The notes under the pieces were generated by a model. That model saw only the letters and a list, made by a program, of their open reading frames with translations. It had not been told where the DNA came from and searched no databases. A program made the position numbers and the translations under genes. 8,591 bases of DNA from Bordetella parapertussis (GTDB lineage Bacteria; Pseudomonadota; Gammaproteobacteria; Burkholderiales; Burkholderiaceae_B), in NCBI GenBank assembly GCA_945911685.1, contig CAMEAW010000121.1, forward strand, positions 1 to 8,591, in the 5' to 3' direction. The stretch's first letter is position 1; each line of letters begins with the position of its first letter. Below are positions 1-5,828 of this stretch, in pieces.

Positions 1-407
1 GGCGAGTCGTTATGCACCAGCAGCACCATTGGCGTTTGCGCAAGCGTGATGATGGGTTGCATATCCAGAATGGGATCAAAGGGTAGGGGCGCCATCGCCG
101 CTTGTATGCAGTAACTGGTAGACATATTCAGTAGCGTGTAGCCATCCGGTACTGACTTCATGACATACGCCGACCCCACGTTACCGCCCGCGCCCGTACG
201 GTTTTCAACGACGACTGGATTGTTGAGTCGCTCGGATAGCTTTTGACCAGCGATTCTGGCGATCGCGTCACCCCCACCACCGGCCGCAAAAGGCACGACA
301 AACTTGATCGTTTTGCTTGGGAATTTATCCTGTTGCGCGAACAAAGGAAACCCAATGGGCGCTAAGCTACTCAGCACAGCGGATCTGATAAAAACGCGTC
401 GGTTCAT
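1..407 (-). CDS. Bug/TctC-family periplasmic substrate-binding protein, N-terminal part (cut by window edge)
   Basis: Reading leftward from an ATG at 405-407, 135 codons stay open to the window edge, so roughly the first 40% of a ~320-residue protein is present. After the leader it shows Bug-family landmarks: IKFVVPFAAGGGGDAIAR (about residues 34-51), VVVENRTGAGGNVGS (66-79) and PDGYTLL (87-93). Such proteins bind carboxylates or other small acids in the periplasm and either feed a TctAB membrane transporter or act as sensors. The leader begins MNRRVFIRSAVLSS and ends near PLFAQQ; the N-R-R-V-F-I-R segment resembles a twin-arginine (Tat) motif, unlike the Sec-type leader of the other Bug protein in this window. 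An AAGGAAA ribosome site lies about 7 bases before the ATG. It follows the MmgE/PrpD gene at 490-1890 on the same strand with an 82-bp gap. Family is secure; ligand unknown. Confidence 0.93.
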   Translation of the reverse strand, partial: MNRRVFIRSAVLSSLAPIGFPLFAQQDKFPSKTIKFVVPFAAGGGGDAIARIAGQKLSERLNNPVVVENRTGAGGNVGSAYVMKSVPDGYTLLNMSTSYCIQAAMAPLPFDPILDMQPIITLAQTPMVLLVHNDS

Positions 408-429
408 CTGATTTCCTTGAGGGCTGGGT

Positions 430-479
430 GGCTTAGGTCACAACTATATACCGGACAGCCAAAGAATTTTTTCTAAGCC
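430..479. repeat. Inverted repeat GGCTTAG...CTAAGCC flanking copy 1 of the shared box
   Basis: Perfect 7-bp arms (430-436 and 473-479) lie 36 bases apart in the 82-bp gap between the MmgE/PrpD gene and the Bug gene, and bracket the box at 439-453. The loop is too long and lacks the T-run position of an ordinary intrinsic terminator. A regulator site or chance are both possible; 7-bp arms are not rare in a gap this size. Confidence 0.25.
439..453 (-). promoter_or_regulatory. Shared upstream box, copy 1 (CGGTATATAGTTGTG)
   Basis: Read on the minus strand this is CGGTATATAGTTGTG, ending 31 bases before the start codon of the Bug gene at 407. It differs at two positions from a copy at 2020-2034 upstream of the other leftward gene. 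TATAGT inside it resembles a -10 element (TATAAT), but no convincing -35 lies 16-18 bases upstream. It could be a promoter core or an activator-dependent operator; that role is inferred from repetition and position only. Confidence 0.45.
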
Positions 480-489
480 GCTTTGGTTC

Positions 490-1890
490 TTAGGCTACCT
501 TTGAAAACTTTGCCAACGAGGGGGTGAGCTCGCGGATGTTTTTAATATGTTCGAGCTTTTCGAGCTTAGCAAACAGGGCGGGGATCTCGTTTGCAGGCAG
601 CACACGTTTGGCGCAATCGTTGAATTTCTCCCATAATTCTTCACTGGTTAAGGGGTAGTCGCCGCCACGTCCAACTAGGCTATTAATGCGACGAGAAACG
701 GTGCGCCCGTCTTTTAAGGCAACAATCACCTCAGCGCCAAATTGATCGGGTGAGTCGTCGGGCATATCGGGATGTGGCGCGGCAGTCGTTTTTGCCATGA
801 TCGCACGTACGTTGCTATCAAAGTGCGCATCGCCTTCAAAGTCGTCAAGACGCACAGCCCCATCGACGAGTGCACGCGCGACTGCATATTGCACCGAGAA
901 CTTGGCGGCAAGTGGTGTTTGAGGATCTGGATTGTTGGTGTGCGGCAGGCGACGGCGGTGCGGCAGGATGTCGACCTTTTTAATATCTTGTGGGCTGAAG
1001 GTTTCTTGTTGTCGCAGTTGCAGCGCCATGGTGACCGCTGGATGGGTGCTGCCACAACAAGCAAACTGTTTGAGTCCCATGCTCGGGCTTAAGACCTCTA
1101 GGGGATTAGCCCAGTTTTCAAAAATCAGGCTGGCATCGTAATTGCCTTTACCGTTGTACGCATTGAAAAAGCCTTGATGGTGCTCAAGCGCTTCAGGATT
1201 GGCATCGTAGCCCGCATCTGCCATAAGAGCGGCCAATAAACCGTTGCGCGCGCACTGACCAACATGCAGGGGTTTGACCATGGTGCCAAAGTTCGCTTTG
1301 ATGCCTGAGGCGAACGAGGCGGCGATGGCTAGTGCGATCGCTTGTTTTTTGGCGTCAAGCTTGAGCATATGCCCCGCAGCGGCCGCGGCACCAAAGACGC
1401 CAAGTGTGGCTGTCGGGTGCCAGCCTTTGTCGTAGTGATAGAAGTTGACTGCACGTGCCAGGCGAATTTCAGTTTCAATGCCGACAACATACGATTGAAG
1501 TAGTTCAAGGCCAGACGCGCCACGTTCTTCGGCGATTGCCATCAGGGGGGCGACCAGCGGAGCAGACTGATGCCCGCCCATCGGTTGGCTAAAGTCATCG
1601 TAATCTAAGGCGTGAGAGGCGGTGCCATTGATAAACGTTGCATCAAGCGCCGAGGTTTTTTGCGCCGTACCAAAAATCGTACAGACACCCGGCGCTGAGG
1701 CAACCCCGGGTGTGCGCAGCAGGTTCGTGGTGCAAGGCTCAATGGCGCCAGCAAGTGTGACGCCTAAGGTGTCGATAATCGCCGTGCGCGACAACATGAT
1801 GGCTTGCGGAGTGATGGCCTTGAGGTCAAAAGACACGATACGTTCGGCGATTTGCTCAAGCACAGTTTGAGTGGCGTGTGGCTGATTCAT
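490..1890 (-). CDS. MmgE/PrpD family protein (2-methylcitrate dehydratase / cis-aconitate decarboxylase-like), paralogue A
   Basis: A 466-residue cytoplasmic protein of normal length for the MmgE/PrpD family, which includes 2-methylcitrate dehydratase and cis-aconitate decarboxylase. Family landmarks in order: HALDYDD (93-99), GHQSAPLVAP (106-115), GWHPTATLGVFGAAAAAG (156-173), NFGTMVKPLHVG (200-211), then CCGSTHPAV (278-286) opening the second domain. The positions matching the active site of cis-aconitate decarboxylase appear kept: an Asp in 96-99, H107, H158, K206 and H283. It therefore looks catalytically competent, probably adding or removing water, or carbon dioxide, on a carboxylate substrate; the actual substrate cannot be read from sequence. 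The ATG at 1888-1890 is preceded by AGGA at about 8 bases. It is the first gene of a leftward unit with the Bug gene at 407 and is divergent from a second family member at 2290. Family is confident; assignment as true PrpD is not, since no prpB/prpC partner is visible. Confidence 0.95.
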   Translation of the reverse strand: MNQPHATQTVLEQIAERIVSFDLKAITPQAIMLSRTAIIDTLGVTLAGAIEPCTTNLLRTPGVASAPGVCTIFGTAQKTSALDATFINGTASHALDYDDFSQPMGGHQSAPLVAPLMAIAEERGASGLELLQSYVVGIETEIRLARAVNFYHYDKGWHPTATLGVFGAAAAAGHMLKLDAKKQAIALAIAASFASGIKANFGTMVKPLHVGQCARNGLLAALMADAGYDANPEALEHHQGFFNAYNGKGNYDASLIFENWANPLEVLSPSMGLKQFACCGSTHPAVTMALQLRQQETFSPQDIKKVDILPHRRRLPHTNNPDPQTPLAAKFSVQYAVARALVDGAVRLDDFEGDAHFDSNVRAIMAKTTAAPHPDMPDDSPDQFGAEVIVALKDGRTVSRRINSLVGRGGDYPLTSEELWEKFNDCAKRVLPANEIPALFAKLEKLEHIKNIRELTPSLAKFSKVA

Positions 1891-1952
1891 AATGATGATC
1901 CTGATTTTTTATGTGATGGTGCGGCGCGGTAACTCGCGCTCGTGGCAGTGTG

Positions 1953-1975
1953 CGGACTGACGCTGCGCCAGTCCG
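1953..1975. repeat. Inverted repeat / potential hairpin CGGACTG-N9-CAGTCCG
   Basis: Perfect 7-bp arms with a 9-base loop, about 63 bases upstream of the MmgE/PrpD A start codon, on the untranslated-leader side of the leftward gene. No T-run follows on either strand, so it is not a standard terminator. It could be an operator or a leader structure in the mRNA. Confidence 0.4.
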
Positions 1976-2019
1976 ATGAGAGCCGTCATGCAGTTTCCAA
2001 TTATTTTTTGCACATTGAC

Positions 2020-2034
2020 CGCAACTATATGCCG
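2020..2034 (-). promoter_or_regulatory. Shared upstream box, copy 2 (CGGCATATAGTTGCG)
   Basis: On the minus strand this reads CGGCATATAGTTGCG, matching copy 1 (439-453) at 13 of 15 positions. It lies 129 bases upstream of the MmgE/PrpD A start codon. In both copies CTGTC also occurs just upstream on the same strand, at slightly different spacing. If TATAGT is the -10, the mRNA would have a leader of about 120 bases that includes the hairpin at 1953-1975. The role is inferred. Confidence 0.45.
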
Positions 2035-2180
2035 TCAGACAGTTTGTGGCGAATGACTAGGTCAGTCGATTAGGGATAACCCTTTGTGGGTGTCTCAAGT
2101 CTCTAGGATTCCAAATAGTGGAGTTTGATCTGCTTTTCTGTTTAGAAATTGCTAGAAAATAGACGTACGTGAACTTGCAC

Positions 2181-2247
2181 GACTGAGCGGGCATAATCTG
2201 TTCAGCGCGTACAGACCTAATCCGTCGAGAATGAGCGGGCGTAATCT
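2181..2247. repeat. 19-bp imperfect direct repeat (GA[C/A]TGAGCGGGC[A/G]TAATCT)
   Basis: Two copies, 2181-2199 and 2229-2247, match at 17 of 19 positions and start 48 bases apart. Both lie within 110 bases upstream of the GTG start at 2290. The spacing is between four and five helical turns, so the copies are not exactly on the same face if the turn is 10.5 bp. They may be binding sites for a regulator of the rightward MmgE/PrpD gene. A weaker 10-of-16 match starting TAGGCGGGCGTTA lies at 3778-3793 before the dioxygenase gene. Confidence 0.5.
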
Positions 2248-2289
2248 ACCACCCAAGTATCCGAAAAAAACAACCGAGACGCATCTAAA

Positions 2290-3663
2290 GTGAACGCAGC
2301 AACGACCACCGATGAATTGACCCGCCGTTTTGTGACCTTGCTTTTAGCTTGGCCTGCCACTGATACTCTACTTGAACGCCAGTGCCGCTTGTTGCTCTTA
2401 GATGGGCTCGCTGTCGCGATAGCGGGGGCGCACGAACCAGGCCCGAGTATCTTGGCCAAACTGGCGCAGCGAGACGTGCCTGCGGGGCCCGCACGGGTGA
2501 TTGGCAAGGGCTGTTCGACCAGTGTGGTTCAGGCCGCGCGGATTAACGGTGCCTCTATGCATGTGTTGGATTTTGAACCTATGTGGAACCCGCCTAACCA
2601 TGCGCTTTCGCCGTTACTGCCTGCGCTGCTTGCGGTGGCTCAGTGGCGTGAGGCGAGCGGTGATGGCATCCAGGGCAAGGCGTTGTTGCGCGCCCTAGCC
2701 AAAGGCGTCGAAGCCCAAGGACGTTTGCGCCTTGCCTCGGGTCAGATCGAACCGAGTAAGTTGACGATGCACCCGCCGGGTGCGGTGGGGCCCTTAGCTG
2801 CGGCGCTGGCCTGTGCTGACTTGATGGACTTGCCGCACGAACAAGCCCTCGCTGCAGTCAGTATGGCAGCCTCGCGCTGTGGCTCCGTACTGGCTAACGT
2901 CGGCACGATGACCAAAGCACTGCATTGTGGCGACGCTGCGGCCAATGGTGTCGAAGCGGCAATGTTGGCTGCTGAGGGGTTTACAGCGAATGTGGATGCG
3001 ATTGGCAGCCCAAGAGGTTGGGGCCCGGCGTTGTTTGGCGCAACCTTTGAACCCCACCACTTGACCGCGCCGCTCGAGACTGCCCGTGCGCTCGTACCTG
3101 GGCCAGCCTGGAAATTGTTTCCGTCTCAGTTTGCGACGCATTTTGTCATTACTGCGGCACTAGAGTTACGCGCAAACAACCCAGACGTTAAGTGGGCCGA
3201 ACAGGTTGAGCGTATTGAATTGGGCACACCTGTCATGCATTACATCGATCGTCCAAAGCCCGAAACAGGTTTAGATGGTAAGTTCTCTTGGCAATATACG
3301 ACTGCGGTTGCCCTGCTTGACGGTCAGGTCGAGCCCAAGAGCTTTACGCAAGGCCGACGTTTTTCTGCGGATGTTGTTAGTTTGCTTGAAAAAATTCACC
3401 TCAAGAATGACACGACGATTTCAGGCCGTTTGGATCAGATGCACGTTGAGCTAAAGGTTGTATTGAGTGACGGTCGTGAGCTGAGTCAACGCTGCGATGC
3501 ACCCTTGGGCAGTTGGACGCGCCCAGTCGGTCCTGAGAAAGTTCGCACTAAAGCGCGCGGGTTGATGACCGAGGTTTGCGGTAGTGAAGTTGCAGCGCGT
3601 GTCGACGCAATTGTGATGGGCAAGGCTGATTTTGAAGTTTGCGAGTTGATGGCATTGATCTGA
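2290..3663 (+). CDS. MmgE/PrpD family protein, divergent paralogue B
   Basis: A 457-residue cytoplasmic member of the MmgE/PrpD family, clearly divergent from the protein at 490-1890. Landmarks: HVLDFEPMWNPPNHALSP (91-108), MHPPGAVGPLAAALA (160-174), NVGTMTKALHCGDAAANG (203-220), QFATHFVITAALEL (280-293) and GKFSWQYTTAVALLDG (330-345). Residues matching the cis-aconitate decarboxylase active site appear kept: D94, H104, H161, K209 and H284. HPPG replaces the more usual HPT and the second acidic residue of the LDxDD motif is missing, which hints at a different substrate from paralogue A. The start is a GTG at 2290; an in-frame stop lies at 2242-2244 with no ATG between, and the next in-frame ATG is residue 90, so GTG is the best choice. 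No good ribosome site precedes it (only a weak GAGAC), so poor or leaderless translation is possible. It heads a rightward pair with the dioxygenase, 165 bp downstream. Confidence 0.93.
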   Translation: MNAATTTDELTRRFVTLLLAWPATDTLLERQCRLLLLDGLAVAIAGAHEPGPSILAKLAQRDVPAGPARVIGKGCSTSVVQAARINGASMHVLDFEPMWNPPNHALSPLLPALLAVAQWREASGDGIQGKALLRALAKGVEAQGRLRLASGQIEPSKLTMHPPGAVGPLAAALACADLMDLPHEQALAAVSMAASRCGSVLANVGTMTKALHCGDAAANGVEAAMLAAEGFTANVDAIGSPRGWGPALFGATFEPHHLTAPLETARALVPGPAWKLFPSQFATHFVITAALELRANNPDVKWAEQVERIELGTPVMHYIDRPKPETGLDGKFSWQYTTAVALLDGQVEPKSFTQGRRFSADVVSLLEKIHLKNDTTISGRLDQMHVELKVVLSDGRELSQRCDAPLGSWTRPVGPEKVRTKARGLMTEVCGSEVAARVDAIVMGKADFEVCELMALI

Positions 3664-3720
3664 ATCAAGACGATTGAAGTCATGTTTCGACGGGATTTGA
3701 AAGGAAACAATTAAGTAAAT

Positions 3721-3770
3721 GAATCGCGCTGATTCGACCTAAGATAATCAATCCAATGATTCGCGGTGAT
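3721..3770. repeat. Palindrome GAATC-N5-GATTC with a nearby related direct repeat
   Basis: A dyad with 5-bp arms, GAATCGCGCTGATTC, occupies 3721-3735. Its first 13 bases recur with two mismatches at 3758-3770 (GATTCGCGGTGAT), starting 37 bases later. Both lie 58-108 bases before the dioxygenase start. This could be a regulator binding region for that gene, which would then have its own promoter; a TATAAA at 3799-3804 lacks a well-spaced -35. Confidence 0.35.
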
Positions 3771-3828
3771 CTGGCAGTAGGCGGGCGTTACACTCTTTTA
3801 TAAAAATAACGTGTTGTGAGGCAACAGT

Positions 3829-4905
3829 ATGGTCTTAAATTCTTTGAAACATCCCTCAAACTGGCGAGTCGCCGATCTCGAACGCGATCAGCGGTGGGTT
3901 TTTAGAATTGATGCAGCCACCCGTCAAGAGATGATTGACGCGGTGCTAAAAGCTGAAGATCCCAACAAATCTTTGCTTGATTACCGACGGACTGATTTTG
4001 CCTTGAGCAAGACCCTGGTCACGTTGGGCGTAGCGCTTGAAGAGGTCAAGCGCGGGTTGGGCGTTGCCTTAATTAAGGGCTTGCCACGACAAGAGTTAAC
4101 TGCCAAGCAATTTGAAATCTTGACTTGGGGCTTAGGTCTGTACAGTGGCGTACCTCGCCCGCAAGGTAAAGACACGCATTATATTTCAGCGGTTAAAGAT
4201 GCTGGGATGACTTATCGCACAGGTACGGGCCGCGGCTATTCTTCAAGCGCCGAGCTTGATTTTCATACAGACTCGTCTGATGTCATCTTTTTAAGTTGTT
4301 TCAATCAAGCTGTTTCGGGCGGTAAGACCATTGTCAGTAGCTCAATGGCCGGCCACGATGTGATGGCGCGTGAATATCCCGATCAATTGAAGTGGCTTTA
4401 CGAGCCGATTGCGTTTAGCCGACAGGGAGAAGGCGCGCCCGACGAGGGGCCTTACGTGATGCAACCCGTTTTTTCGCAACAGGGCGACAAATGGTTTGGT
4501 CGCTGGAACTGGAACCGCGTGCGCAGCGCCCAAAAAATCGAAGGTGCTCCACAAATCAGTGCTGAGCACTTTGCAGCCCTTGAGCAGTTTGATCAGGTCG
4601 TTCGGCGCCCTGAGATCGCCTACGAAATGTGGCTAGAACCCGGTGATTTACAAATAGTCAACAGCCACGTGACACTTCATTCGCGCACTGAATTCCAAGA
4701 CCACGAAGATCCTGCGCTTAAGCGTTTGTTATATCGACTTTGGATTGCACCAGCAGACAGTGACGTGCTGCCAGAGTGCTGGCGAGACTTATATCGTTCT
4801 TGCGAGTCAGGTACGGTCCGCGGTGGGATTCGCGGGTTTAAGTATGACGAGGCCTGCGCTCAGTTTGAGGCTCGTCAGGCGCAAGACTGCTCGATGCGCG
4901 CTTAA
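3829..4905 (+). CDS. TauD/TfdA-family Fe(II)/2-oxoglutarate-dependent dioxygenase
   Basis: A 358-residue cytoplasmic oxygenase. The iron-binding facial triad is visible: the HxD motif in ELDFHTDSSD (H146, D148) and the distal histidine in WLEPGDLQIVNSHVTLHSRT (H284). The downstream pair in KRLLYRLW (R299, R303) has the same four-residue spacing as the TauD arginines that hold 2-oxoglutarate and substrate. Such enzymes couple decarboxylation of 2-oxoglutarate to succinate with hydroxylation of an organic acid, often leading to cleavage. It is longer than TauD (about 283 residues), with an extra N-terminal stretch before the HxD motif and a C-terminal tail after residue 310. The ATG at 3829 has GAGG seven bases upstream. 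It follows MmgE/PrpD B and its stop overlaps that of the convergent lyase gene. Substrate unknown; taurine or 2,4-D is not implied. Confidence 0.93.
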   Translation: MVLNSLKHPSNWRVADLERDQRWVFRIDAATRQEMIDAVLKAEDPNKSLLDYRRTDFALSKTLVTLGVALEEVKRGLGVALIKGLPRQELTAKQFEILTWGLGLYSGVPRPQGKDTHYISAVKDAGMTYRTGTGRGYSSSAELDFHTDSSDVIFLSCFNQAVSGGKTIVSSSMAGHDVMAREYPDQLKWLYEPIAFSRQGEGAPDEGPYVMQPVFSQQGDKWFGRWNWNRVRSAQKIEGAPQISAEHFAALEQFDQVVRRPEIAYEMWLEPGDLQIVNSHVTLHSRTEFQDHEDPALKRLLYRLWIAPADSDVLPECWRDLYRSCESGTVRGGIRGFKYDEACAQFEARQAQDCSMRA

Positions 4906-5771
4906 AGAGCTGCCAATTTTTGACTAATCGCAACGATGCGCTGCGCCGCATACACGATCGGGTAGTCAATAAACTGACCATCGAGCTGAATCGATGAAGA
5001 CCCAGCTGCTTCGGCTGCAGCAAAGGCTTCGACAATCTTTGTGGCGCGAGCGACTTGCGCTTCAGTTGGAGTGAAGGCTTTGTTGACGACCGGAATTTGA
5101 TCGGGGTGAATACACAGTTTGCCCTGAAAGCCAAGGTCGCGAATCTTATTGGTTGAAGCTTCGAAACCCTCAGCATCTTGCAAATCAACCCAAACCGTAT
5201 CAATCGGGGGCTCTTTGTCGTGCGCGCGAGACATCAAGACCACTTGATTGCGGTAGGCCAGTAGTTCAGTCTCGTCTCGCGACCATTTCAAATTCAGATC
5301 CAAGGTAAAGTCGCCAGCGCCAAATGCCACGCGCTTGATGCGTGAGCAGCTTGACAGGATTGCGCCTAAGTTGGCGATGCCTTTGGCCGTTTCAATAATC
5401 GGGATCAGATCGATCGAGCCTAACGTTAAGCCGCGTTCGCGCTCAAGCTCGGTCATGAGCCAGTCGGCGGTTTGGGCCTGACCTGCGTTCTCGACTTTGG
5501 GCAAAATCAAACCGTCAACGCCAGCTTGGACGGTTGCAACCAGGTCGCCATAGGCATAAATCGTTGACATTGGATTGACGCGGATATAGCCCAGGCAGTT
5601 GCGTGGCCGTTGCATGGCTTGCACGGCGAGCGGGCGACTGATGACTTTTTCTGAGACGGCGCATGCGTCTTCTAAGTCAAGAATGACTGCGTCAGCGCCG
5701 AGCGTGAAAGCTTTTTCGGTGCGACGTGGGTGATTGGCGGGTGCGAACAGAAATGTTCTAAAAGTCCCCAT
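4902..5771 (-). CDS. HpcH/HpaI aldolase / citrate lyase beta subunit (CitE)-like lyase
   Basis: A 289-residue cytoplasmic TIM-barrel enzyme of the CitE-like branch of HpcH/HpaI, of normal length. Landmarks: FLFAPANHP (7-15), GADAVILDLEDA (25-36), YIRVNP (62-67), LILPKVEN (88-95), IIETAKGI (125-132), FGAGDFTLDL (150-159), WVDLQDAEGF (194-203) and KLCIHPDQI (218-226). R64, E127 and D154 match the usual substrate- and magnesium-binding positions. Members cleave citryl-, malyl- or citramalyl-CoA-type compounds; without an alpha subunit nearby this is a stand-alone lyase, not citrate lyase proper. AGGAAA precedes the ATG by about 5-6 bases. It is the last gene of a leftward set, 57 bp after the Bug gene. 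Its stop (4902-4904) overlaps the dioxygenase stop (4903-4905). Confidence 0.94.
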   Translation of the reverse strand: MGTFRTFLFAPANHPRRTEKAFTLGADAVILDLEDACAVSEKVISRPLAVQAMQRPRNCLGYIRVNPMSTIYAYGDLVATVQAGVDGLILPKVENAGQAQTADWLMTELERERGLTLGSIDLIPIIETAKGIANLGAILSSCSRIKRVAFGAGDFTLDLNLKWSRDETELLAYRNQVVLMSRAHDKEPPIDTVWVDLQDAEGFEASTNKIRDLGFQGKLCIHPDQIPVVNKAFTPTEAQVARATKIVEAFAAAEAAGSSSIQLDGQFIDYPIVYAAQRIVAISQKLAAL

Positions 5772-5781
5772 GGCGGTTTCC

Positions 5782-5827
5782 TGAAATCTTGTTGAAGTTT
5801 GAAGTGACGATTACTTGTGAAATCTTG
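5782..5827. repeat. 10-bp direct repeat TGAAATCTTG in the lyase leader
   Basis: Two perfect copies (5782-5791 and 5818-5827) start 36 bases apart and nearly span the 57-bp gap between the Bug gene and the lyase gene. On the transcribed strand they read CAAGATTTCA, and the copy nearer the lyase runs into its AGGAAA ribosome site. A small duplication or a regulatory role are both possible. Confidence 0.4.
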
Positions 5828-5828
5828 A

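Larger units (their letters stand above)
1891..2289. other. 399-bp divergent intergenic control region between the two MmgE/PrpD genes
   Basis: No credible gene is seen here on either strand. The region separates two outward-facing genes, so it should hold both promoters. It contains a hairpin (1953-1975), the second copy of the ATATAGTTG box (2020-2034), an A/T-rich stretch around 2100-2165, and a 19-bp imperfect direct repeat (2181-2199 and 2229-2247). Overlapping the first repeat is a small dyad, TCTGT-N9-ACAGA (2197-2215), which could be a regulator site but is short enough to be chance. No clear sigma-70 promoter with good spacing was found for the rightward gene. Confidence 0.6.

Noticed and set aside
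459..486. CCAAAG...CTTTGG inverted repeat after the MmgE/PrpD A stop, considered as a terminator
   Set aside because: The loop is 16 bases, the stem is short and A/T-rich, and no T-run follows on the transcribed strand.
772..1141. Open frames on the plus strand inside the MmgE/PrpD A gene
   Set aside because: They lie opposite a full-length gene with clear family motifs, have no ribosome sites and resemble no protein family.
2015..2043. TTGACC at 2015-2020 as a -35 element for the rightward MmgE/PrpD B gene
   Set aside because: The sequence 17 bases downstream (GACAGT) is not a usable -10, and the site overlaps the box that fits the leftward gene better.
2217..3141. Several minus-strand open frames across MmgE/PrpD B
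   Set aside because: They are low-complexity, Arg- and Ser-rich translations opposite a convincing gene.
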